A DNA stretch of 64,000 bases, from positions 3,844,001-3,908,000 of the forward strand of contig JAPFFF010000006.1 in assembly GCA_039105265.1 (NCBI GenBank), in the 5' to 3' direction. Position 1 is the first letter of the stretch, and the number at the start of each line of letters is the position of its first letter. Origin of the DNA: Tritrichomonas musculus (lineage: Eukaryota; Parabasalia; Tritrichomonadida; Tritrichomonadidae). The notes below the pieces were generated by a model. It saw nothing but the letters and a program-made list of their open reading frames with translations. It was not told the DNA's origin and made no database searches. Below are positions 39,168 through 49,700 of this stretch, piece by piece. The position numbers were made by a program, and so were the translations under genes.

Positions 39168-41585
39168 TTATTCCTTGTTTCTTGATGGCCTTGGTTTTGG
39201 CGGAGGAGAGCCTTGCTTAATGTATGTAAGTCCGCCAAATGCATCTGGAAGGAGATTTTGTGTATTTTGTTCAGGAGGAGGCAAATCTATAGAAATCAAA
39301 GAAGATGATTTCTTTATTTCACTATCATCACTAGCACTACCAATACTTCCGATACTTCTAATTTTACTTCTATTTAATGGGCTTGCCGGGATGATACTCC
39401 TTTGCTTTATTGGCGACAATGAAGGATTGATATTTTCTGTTTCTGAAGCTGATGAGTCTTCATCAGAGGCAGGCGCATGATTTTTGAGAATTGAAGATTT
39501 GAATGATTCTGAATTATCCGAATCATTTTGGTTTTCATTAGATAATGATTCTGATTCATCATTTGAAATTTTTGAAAGTGCAATTGGAGAACTTCTGACC
39601 TGTGAATTTGGCGCAATATATGGATCATAAACACCTGATGCAGAAGGTGATGATACTACTGACGAAGCTACGCTGGGTGAAGAAGGAGCTGTTGATTGTA
39701 AAGATGAAGGCTTTTGCTTATAGTCTTCTTTGGCAATAGAAGAATCATCTGATGAGTTTTCAGGTAGTAAAATTTCATCATCATCATTTGTAGTCTTAAT
39801 ACATGAATTTGTGTCTGATTCTAGTTCTGGATCAGATTCAGATTCTGGTTCAGAAATATGCGTAGGCACAGGAGCAGGCTTCGATTGAGATGCAGGTTTT
39901 GGATCAGATACAGGCTTTGATTCAGGCACGGCTTTTGATCCAGCCACTGTTTTTGATTCAGATAAGGGCACTTTCTCAACTTTTTTAACAGGTATAGAAA
40001 TATTTCTTGTTTTGATTTCTTCTTGATCTTTCTTTTGTAATTGATCTGGCTTTTTAACTGGAGATTGTTTTTGTTGTGAAAAACTATTTGACGATTTTTT
40101 AGGTGGCAAGGATGATACGACAGGAGGTGCTTTAACAGGACGCTTAATTGATTTTCTGTAATTTGATAGAAAACTACTAGAATTTGGTAAATTGAGATCT
40201 TTTTCAAAGTATTCTGCAAGACCATTTTTTTGAAATTCTTTGGCACAGCGTGGATAAAGCGCAAGATCAACAGCAGTTTTCAAAGCAGTAGGATCATTAT
40301 TATTTATAACATTATCTTTAATAAAATCGCATACATCAGAGAGCTCAACCACATCACCACGCTTTGCTATAGTATCAATGAGTAAAATGGTAGAATCAAT
40401 AACTGGCTTTTCTGTTCTTTGAAGGGCAGCATTGAAATAATTTAATAAGAAATCTTCTTTGCTCAAATATCCAACAAATTTATTATTAACAGGAAGACTT
40501 CTGACAAATGTACTTGCAGCAATTAATGACTGATCGCTAACTGTCTCAGGATCTTGTCCATTGTTAACAATACTATTCAAAAATGTAACAACTTCTGGAC
40601 TTTTCACTAAGTCATATCTAGCTGATTTAATTAGTTTAGCAAATATTTTCATTGTTCCTTCTATTGTAGGGATTTCTTCTTGAAGCCAACTTAGATCATT
40701 AGATAATATATTTGCGCATTCAGGGTTTTCCACGAGAATTGAAAGAGCGCGGAAACAATCTTCGTTTTTAATTTTAAGAAGGCTTTTAATAATAGGTTCT
40801 GCATCTTGATTTGATGAACATCTTAAAAGGAGAGAAACAGCAGCTTTTTGCAAATGAGGGTTTAATAGATCATTTGGAATACTATCTGGAAGTGGCAGTT
40901 TTTTAACAATCCTAGGACGTATTTCATAAAGTTGGCACATTGCATAGTAACCAATTGATTTTGAACAATCTAATTCACTTTTATTTATAATTTGAGAATA
41001 TGCAAACCATGTGTGCTTCAATCTTGCTTCACGGAAGCATTGAAAATTGGTATTAAGGTATGAAAGAATAGAAATAAAATCATCAACACACTCAGATTCA
41101 ATAAAAGTATCGCAATATTTAAACAATAAATCGATCATTTTCCACGGATTAAAAGTAATCTGAAATCTTTCAGCAAAAATACTGAGTATAGTTAAACACT
41201 TCCTTGGATAACGAGTAATAAGATGTCCAAATTTAATCGCAATTTCATTTGTGATACCATTTGGTGCATAAGTTGCTATTATAAAGATAATGTCGAGAAT
41301 TTTTTCTTGTATATTGAATAATTTGAATGGTAATTTTGTAAGATAATTTCCATTAATGAATGATTCAATATGCGCTTGCGATGAAAGCGATTTTACGAGC
41401 GAATAAATAATTTTATATTTTATTGTTATAGATGTAGATTCGTTATTTAATAAATTAATGCTAGAATTATAAAAACGATCAATTGTCTTTTCATTTAAAT
41501 TTCCAGGGACATCATCAAGGAAATCATATAAAGATCTCCCGTTCCCATTTTCGAATGCTTGAAAATCAGTTTTATGAGATTTCAT
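39168..41585 (-). CDS. ARM/HEAT-like protein with long disordered Ser/Pro/Lys tail
   Basis: The ATG at 41585 (MKSHKTDFQAFENGNG) is chosen because the seven codons before it in the open frame begin with GTG. Residues about 1-470 are alpha-helical with the pattern of an armadillo/HEAT solenoid (AAVSLLLRCSSNQDAEPIIKSLLKI; TMKIFAKLIKSARYDLV). Residues 480-805 are low complexity, with Lys/Pro-rich, SKPxPxPKP-type and Ser/Asp-rich runs, ending PPPKPRPSRNKE, which could bind SH3-like domains. In trichomonads similar solenoids often follow a kinase domain, but none is present here. Function unknown. Confidence 0.65.
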   Translation of the reverse strand: MKSHKTDFQAFENGNGRSLYDFLDDVPGNLNEKTIDRFYNSSINLLNNESTSITIKYKIIYSLVKSLSSQAHIESFINGNYLTKLPFKLFNIQEKILDIIFIIATYAPNGITNEIAIKFGHLITRYPRKCLTILSIFAERFQITFNPWKMIDLLFKYCDTFIESECVDDFISILSYLNTNFQCFREARLKHTWFAYSQIINKSELDCSKSIGYYAMCQLYEIRPRIVKKLPLPDSIPNDLLNPHLQKAAVSLLLRCSSNQDAEPIIKSLLKIKNEDCFRALSILVENPECANILSNDLSWLQEEIPTIEGTMKIFAKLIKSARYDLVKSPEVVTFLNSIVNNGQDPETVSDQSLIAASTFVRSLPVNNKFVGYLSKEDFLLNYFNAALQRTEKPVIDSTILLIDTIAKRGDVVELSDVCDFIKDNVINNNDPTALKTAVDLALYPRCAKEFQKNGLAEYFEKDLNLPNSSSFLSNYRKSIKRPVKAPPVVSSLPPKKSSNSFSQQKQSPVKKPDQLQKKDQEEIKTRNISIPVKKVEKVPLSESKTVAGSKAVPESKPVSDPKPASQSKPAPVPTHISEPESESDPELESDTNSCIKTTNDDDEILLPENSSDDSSIAKEDYKQKPSSLQSTAPSSPSVASSVVSSPSASGVYDPYIAPNSQVRSSPIALSKISNDESESLSNENQNDSDNSESFKSSILKNHAPASDEDSSASETENINPSLSPIKQRSIIPASPLNRSKIRSIGSIGSASDDSEIKKSSSLISIDLPPPEQNTQNLLPDAFGGLTYIKQGSPPPKPRPSRNKE

Positions 41586-42356
41586 TATTATGATTTTAAC
41601 GGTCACAATCTAATTTTATGATTTAACGTATAGAATTTCTTATAGAGAAGTAATTAATAACAATATTTTTTCTTGAATGTAATGATTTATTTTATAATGT
41701 AAATACTAATTTATCTTATTTTTTTTGTCTCCATATGATTAATAGAATCCTCAATATTCAACAAATTCTAAATGATCACCACACAAACTGATCTATTTCT
41801 TCAAAGATAATTATATTTATTTATTTTTGAATTCTTTCTGAAATTGAGATGATTATTTCATCAAAAAATTATATTCAGAAAGATGTATTGATATATTCAT
41901 GCCAATTTTAATATACAATGAGTTTACAATATATCTAATTAGATTACTTTTTTTGTAAACGACAATCTATCACAACAATACTAATAAAATTATAGTAAAA
42001 AGCCACTTACAATTGAAATCATAGAAATAATAAACTAGTTTGAAACTAATAAATAATGATATATCATTATATGACTTTTCTAAATAAGTAGCTACTTATT
42101 TCTAGAAAATTTCTTTTTTTCAGGCCATTTATTTACAAATTTTTAATAAGGTGATAAGGCATCTTAGAACAAAGGCCAACATCTAGATATTGCATAAAAT
42201 GAATAATTTTATTTAACGAAAATGAACAAATAATAAAAACTTTAAAGGTCAATTTTGAACTTTTTTTTGAAAATTTAACCATTACAGTTTTCTTACATAA
42301 GATACAAAATAAAAATATAAAATTAGATTGATCACAACATCCAATTAAGCTTGTAA

Positions 42357-42400
42357 ATTTGGTGAAATAAACGTTTTTTGGGTTTTAAAAATCACCAAAT
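42357..42400. repeat. Foldback, 9-bp perfect arms
   Basis: ATTTGGTGA (42357-42365) faces TCACCAAAT (42392-42400) around a 26-bp loop. Confidence 0.8.
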
Positions 42401-42647
42401 GTAACCATATTATTGTCAAATAAATTTTATTAATATTTATTATTGTCATAAACCATTGAATTATTTGAAAGAGGAATTAAATGAGTTTTATCAAAAGTCA
42501 TATTTATAATCGATAAGATTTTCTCAGTAAAAAAATGTTATTTTTTGAATATTACAAAATAATTGTATGATTTGTATAATATAACATATAAAATAATAAT
42601 AAAAAGCTCATTTATATTGATGATGAAAAGCCAAATAACCGATTTCA

Positions 42648-42674
42648 CCAAAAGCCCAGGTCTTGGGCTTTTGG
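42648..42674. repeat. Foldback, 11-bp perfect arms
   Basis: CCAAAAGCCCA (42648-42658) faces TGGGCTTTTGG (42664-42674) with a five-base loop. A related palindrome, AAGACC-A-GGTCTT, is at 43167-43179. Confidence 0.85.
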
Positions 42675-42715
42675 CGACAGCATTCAATTTTGAATAGTTT
42701 ACATATATTTTGGAG

Positions 42716-42747
42716 ATCACCAAAACGGTTTTTTTGGCGATGGTGAT
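42716..42747. repeat. Foldback, 7-bp perfect arms
   Basis: ATCACCA (42716-42722) faces TGGTGAT (42741-42747). It shares the CACCA core with the other foldbacks here. Confidence 0.7.
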
Positions 42748-42901
42748 TTGTAAAGCTTTCAAAATATCATATATAAAATAAAAAAAAAAAAAATAAGATA
42801 TAAATATATAATAAAATCAATAAAAGCATTTTTTCAATTGAAAATAATTTTTTTTCATTTATATTTTAAATATATACCGATATAAAATGTATTTAAAATA
42901 G

Positions 42902-43010
42902 TAATAGTATTTATATTTTTATGAATATATATAGCCGAATAATAAATAATGCATTGAAATAATGCATTGAAATATTAATAGTATTTATATTTTTATGAAT
43001 ATATATAGCC
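42902..43010 (+). repeat. 35-bp direct repeat, two copies
   Basis: The same 35 bases, beginning TAATAGTATTTATATTTTT and ending TATATAGCC, occur at 42902-42936 and 42976-43010. Between them an 11-bp unit (AATGCATTGAA) is also doubled. Confidence 0.85.
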
Positions 43011-43725
43011 AAGTAATTAAATAAATTCATTGAATTTATTGAATGTTGATTCGTAAATTGAATTATTATTTCATCAAATATCATTTAATCATTTTATTTA
43101 ATAATTCATAAGAAATAACTTTTTAAAAGATTAATTAAAATCGCCAAAAGACCAGAAAGAATCACCAAGACCAGGTCTTTTTTTTACATTTGGGTATATT
43201 TTACAAGCTTAATCCAATTTAATAATTTATTTCTTTATGCTTCATTTTATTAATTTTTTTATTTGAAAAAAAATCTTATTTTTTCTTTTTCTAACTGCTT
43301 TTTATTAGTTTATAATTAATTTTTTCCAAGCAATTAAATGAGATTTCATAACCAAAGCAATTTAAAATAATTAACTGAAATAAAACAAATACTCATAAAA
43401 AATATTCTTCCAAAAACTTTAAATAACAAATAATCTTAGTTCTACATGTTTGTATATGAAGATATTTTCACAAATTTTTAATTATTATTCTAATTATTAT
43501 AAGATAATAATTAATTCCACAAATCAAACACAAACTCCAATTTTTCTTTTATAATTCACAAAATTTTGTGAATAATTCAAAAATTTCAAAAAATCATTTT
43601 TATAAACTTAAGAAAATCATTGTGTTGTGTATTAGAATTTTTTTCTTATAAAACCGCCAAATAAATTCAATTTTTTTTTTTTTCGAAAATTTTATTGTCA
43701 ATAACAAATTAATTTTACATATACA

Positions 43726-46700
43726 ATGAATAATAATTCGCAAAACCCTTCTAATCCATCCAATCCGCAGCCTCAGAGACCTCAATATTATGGACAAACG
43801 CCTCAAATGAATTCTCCTAATTATAATCCACAATCAAATCCAATTCCAGTAAGACAAGTAGGCCCTCCACCTAATTTAGCAGCTGGTCCAACGGCTGGAA
43901 TTAAGATCGGGGCTCAAATTGGTCCTAGAAATATGACTAGGCAAAGAGGTGCTACTGTTTCAAATACATACTCTACTCCAGGTATCGCACCTAATACTCT
44001 TGCTGGCTTTCAAACTCAATCTCCTAATACAGGACAATACCAAGGGCAGGCTAGACCACCCCAAGGGCAATTTCCAAATCAATTTAATCAAAATAGAATA
44101 CCAGTACAACAAAATCCTAACCAAATTAATCGACCTCAAATTAATCCGTCGCAAATCGGCCCAGTTCAGATTAATTTATCTCAAAGCATTCCATCAGTTG
44201 TTAACCCGGTACAAATAAATCAAAATCAAATTAATCCATCTCAAAGTATTCCATCTGTTGCTAACCAGCCACAAATAAACCAACAACAAATAGACCCACC
44301 TCAAATAAATCAACAACAAATGAACCCACCTCAAATAAACCCACCCCAAATTAATCCACCTCAAATAAACCCACCCCAAATTAATCCACCTCAAATAAAT
44401 CAGCAACAAATAAACTCGCCTCAAATAAACCCACCCCAAATTAATCCACCTCAAATAAATCAGCAACAAATAAACTCACATCAAATAAATCAACAACAAA
44501 TGAACCCACCTCAAATAAACCCACCCCAAATTAATCCACCTCAAATAAACCCACCCCAAATTAATCCACCTCAAATAAATCAGCAACAAATAAACTCACC
44601 TCAAATAAATCAACAGCCACCTCAAGGATTTTCAAACCGAAACGCACTTAGCCAATCTCAAAGGCCATTCTCTTCTCAAAATATGCCAGGGGTACAGCAA
44701 AGAATCCCACCAAATGGACAACAACTACCAGGCAATAATCAACAGAGTGAACTCCGTAGTTCTCTGGATCCCCCTCTATATAGGTCCAATTCAAATTCAG
44801 GCCTTAATTTATCAATGCAGCCAGGCCAACAATCACCCCCACAACAACAAGTTTTTACACGTCAGCCACCACAACAACAGCAAGTACCACAGTTCGCAAA
44901 TTTACAACAGCAAATGCAATATGAAATGAGAATGAAACAAGAAGAAGAAAGAAGAAAATTAATACAATTAAGACAAGAAGAACAATTACGTATTCAACAA
45001 AAGAGAGCTCAACTTCAAAAACAACAAGAAGAAAATGAAAACAATCTTACACAAGATAATGATAATTCTCTCCTTGAAAAACAACTTTCAAATCCACAAT
45101 TTCCATCTCAACAACCTTTACATATTGAGCCTCTTGCTCCGCCTATTCAACAGCAGCAAGAGCCTACACAAATTGAATCACTTTCTCCACCCACTCAGCA
45201 ACTTTTAAATCCACTTACTCCATCGCAACAACCATTACAAATTGAACCACTCGTTCCACCTACTCAACAACAACCATTACAAATTGAACCACTCGTTCCA
45301 CCTACTCAACAACAACCATTACAAATTGAACCACTCGCTCCACCTACTCAACAACAACCATTACAAATTGAACCACTCGTTCCACCTACTCAACAACAAC
45401 CATTACAAATTGAACCACCTGTTCCATCAATGCAGCAGCAACCATTACAAATCGAGTCTCTTTCCCCACCAACACAATCACAATCACCTCCTCAACAATT
45501 TAATCGACCAGTTTCACCAACTTTGCGACAAAATATGCCTGGTCATCCACAAAATATACCAGGTCGTCCACAAAGTGTATCAAGCCGTCCACAGAATACA
45601 CCAGGCCATCCACAAAACATGCCAGGCGTACCACAAAATATTCCAGGAGTATCACAGAATATTCCAGGTGTATCACAGAATATTCCAGGTGTATCACAAA
45701 ATATCCCAGGTGTATCACAGAATATTCCAGGCGTATCACAGAACATTCCAGGTGTATCACAAAATATCCCAGGTGTATCACAAAATATCCCAGGTGTATC
45801 ACAGAATATTCCAGGTATATCACAGAATATTCCAGGTATATCACAGAATATTCCAGGTATATCACAGAATATTCCAGGCGTATCACAGAACATTCCAGGT
45901 GCTTCACAAAATATTCCAGGTATATCACAGAATATTCCGCTTAGCACACAGAATCTTTCAAACGTGCATGCACCAGAATCTGAAGTTTCAAGTAGTTCCA
46001 ATAGCTTCAAATTTACTCCAATGCCAGAATCACCAGGGCCAGCCGAAGGTAGTAGTGTCGGCACTGGTACTGTTGATTTCAATGAAGATTTAAGTGACGA
46101 TGAAAATGAAATTATACCAATCAATACACTTAGAGCTCATCGTTCTCAAACATATGCACCAAATATGAATAATCCATTAATGGAAATGCAAAATTCAAAT
46201 AATAAAATCACATTCGATAACTCAAAATTTCCGCGTTTTCTTGGCCGCCGAGAAACGATTATATTATCTCAAGGACTCAAAAAGCGTCGAAAATCATCAT
46301 TCAAGGCATGCTTGACTCCACAATTTAATGAACAAGATAAAGTCACTATTAATAATCAAGTCCAAAACTTACTTGATGATCCTTTATCTGGGATTGGCGT
46401 TTATACATGGTCAAGACATTATGTTGTTAATTGTAGCCATGAAGAGAATCCTTATATTGATCCAAAAGCTATTTCATTATCAATGCAAAAAGTTGGAGGA
46501 AGTAACAATGTTGTTAAACTTTTCTCAGAAAAAGTTCGGCCAATTCATTTCCAGAAACTTGATGAAAAACGACCTTTACCTCCTTCAGAAACTCCTAATA
46601 TTCCAATGTTATCCGATGTTCCTGATAAATCTAAGCCACCTCTAATTCCACAAGTTAATTCAAAAGAAATTCCAAATGCTGCTGATTGCTACTTTAAGAA

Positions 46701-49700
46701 GAATCCACCACCAGAATTACTATTTACAATTGAAGATATGCCAATAGCTGGACTTTCTAAACAAAAGTTTGCCTGCTTAAGAACAAGAGATATCAAAACT
46801 GACTTCGAACTTATTGAACCGCTTTTCTTTGGCGCTTTTATTGTTCAGGATGGATCAATTATTAGCGAACAATGGACATTTACGTCAAAAGGATGCAGCC
46901 AGTTTCTACCAGAAATATCATTTTCTCCTAAGGCATCATTACAATTACCAGCATCAACAGAAAATGCTTACTTCTGTGTTGTTGTTTCTCGTTTCTTGCT
47001 ACCAGAAAACGGTGCAACTGTTAATAAATATTATCAGAAACCAAGTTCAAAAACTCTGCAATTAGCAAAGGCACAAGCAGTTTATTTTAACAAATTTATT
47101 GGTGTTTATGCTCCATTTGCTTTAACTTTTGTTGATCTAAAGACAGTTATCGATAACAAATATTTCGATATGCCACCACCAATTGCAATTTCACAACCAT
47201 TGAAAGTTATTCTTAAGCAAATTAAGCCTGGCCAAAAGTTATTTGAAAACACTTATCCTATTTATTTGATCTTTGACTCAAATGTCGTTGAAACTTCTAA
47301 TATTCAAGATGTTTTAACTGATAACAGTTTATACATTAGACTTTCGGGTCCCTTGCCCTGCTTACCTTGCTTCTCATTCCGCCATCGACTTTTAGTTCGA
47401 GTGAATCAAGTTAATCTTCATACACAAGCTCGTAATATTTTTGCTGAATTGAAAGTTAAGAGCGAAGCAGGTGAGCTTCCAATCTTTTCTACTCCTTATT
47501 CTACATCAAAATCCAAAACTGCTTTTACACGCTGTTGGTATCATGAGAAGAAACCATATTTCGACGAACTTTTCATCATTGATCTTCCATTACCATTACC
47601 AAAGACATTATCTTTAGTTATTACGTTCTTTAATGCTGCATTAAAGAACGTTGGCCAAAAAATGGGTGATCTGAGAGAATTGATCGGAATGTGCACAATT
47701 CCTCTTCTCGAAGATGGAAATCGAATTATTGCTGATGGCGAACATCAATATCCAGTAGATTATAAAGGACAACCCCCAATTAACACACCTGCTTTTAACA
47801 TATCAACTCTACTCGATTCTTCACTAATATCAACAGATAACTATTTGAATCAATTCTATAATTCTGTTGATAGCCAAGTCCTTGAAAAATGCAGTGAAAG
47901 AGAAATTACAATTAATATGTTTTCAATCATTGACCAAATCGTTCATGAAATAACAACAAAAGGAATGGAATGCATAAAGTCATTAGCTATTCTTACAAAG
48001 AAGAAAGTTACTCTCGACTGGAAAATAATTGAAAATTGTTTGAACGACTATGCTATTTATTTCGCTTTTAGGAATGAAAATTCATGCACTCCTGAATTTC
48101 ATCGTTCTTTACTTTCTTCTTGGGCAGAATTCATGAGAACTAATCCAGATTCAAATAGAACAGATTCTCGACTAATACCATTCTTCTTTAATATGATAAT
48201 TAAATCACTTTATTTAACCAAAGATCAAGATTTTTCATCTAGTTTCTCAGCCTTTGTTACACAATGGTCCAAGATGCTTGATTCACAGCAAATTGGCGAA
48301 TATGCCAGGTTTTTGAATCTACTTTTTGATATTGGCTGTTATTATTATTCAGTCATGGCTATTGAATGCCAAATGGCCAATCTTTTGAACATGACTTCAA
48401 AACATAATATTTTAATCGAATTTTTAACTCAAGTTTTGAGACCCAAACTTTTCTATTCAGCAATTGCTTATGTAGATCATTTTAAACTGAACATTATTGA
48501 TATGATTAGATATTCGAAACGATCAGACTGCACCACTCTTCAATTTATATATCGTACCTTTTTGCGTTTGTTCGCGCAATTTTCGCCTGAAATGAAACAA
48601 AAAATAGCTGAACGATTAATTAACTCTCTTGAAGTTTTATCACCATTTGATGCCGTCCATTTCATCGAAAATGATGGAAACCATCCAGTTATTTATTTCT
48701 ATTGCTTCATTTTATCATGCGTTTCTTATGAAGCATTTTCAAACTGGTTTACTCATCAAGTTGATCATTTCAAAGACTTCTTCAAGACACTTCATTTCAT
48801 CATTGCCAAGATGCAAGATAAAGAATTACGAAGAGTAGCGTATTTCGCTGTCCTTCACATTCTTTCTTTCATTGCACAAATGAAAGATTTGGAAGGAATC
48901 ATTGAAGCAACCAACATCATTTATCACTTTTTGTGCGTTGACTTACCTCTTGACTTTGTTTGCCCTCTTATAAGAGCATTATCTCAACTGATCGAAGAAA
49001 ACTATTCTGTTCTCATTGTATATTCTAATCCAGCATTACCAAGACATCTTGTTAAAGTACTTGAATTATCTTACATAGCACCAGAAGAAGTCAGCAAATT
49101 GTTTAAAGTTCTTTATCAAACAGATCTCCAAAACTTTGGAAACTTCCTTCGATCACAAGCTATTTGCTACCGTGCTGTTTATTCATTAAAATCATTAGAC
49201 TACATTAAGCTTGCTCCAGAGTTCAATTTACCAATTTCACCAGTAATTCATGAATTACATAGACTAAGACAATTAACAAAATCACAATTAAGTGAAGAAA
49301 AGTATACTGAAATAATTCAAAGAAAAGCATTAATAATACTTTCATCACCAGATTCCACAATTGAAGCTCTAAACGAGCTTGTTGAATACCATCGTTCACA
49401 TGAATATTTTGCTGAAGAAATCCAAACACTTTTGCTTCAAGCTTCCATTATTCTTGAATTTCTTGTTGCTCAAAAGAAGATTGACATTAGCTATTTGAAA
49501 TTACCACAACCATGCAAATTTTTCACTGATCTTTGCCCAATTTGTGAACATTTCCGATGTCCAGAAGGTGGCGATTTCGTTGCTAAAAGCTACTGTGATT
49601 CTCCCATGTTTTCTGAACGCTCATTAATTAATCATCTTATTCACATTATCCAACGAAGCCAAGAGACAAAATACCTCGAATTCAGCTATTTAATAATTGA

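Larger units (their letters stand above)
41586..43725. other. 2.1-kb gene-free region with foldback cluster
   Basis: The longest gene-free region outside the transposon island lies upstream of the giant DOCK gene. It carries four short foldbacks sharing CACCAAA/TTTGGTG-type cores (listed separately) and a 35-bp direct repeat. The last 300 bp before the ATG is a plausible promoter region; no initiator match is clear. Confidence 0.6.

Noticed and set aside
45500-46124. Long minus-strand open frames opposite the DOCK tandem arrays
   Set aside because: The 21-bp repeat lacks stops in several frames, so these are shadows of the coding repeat.
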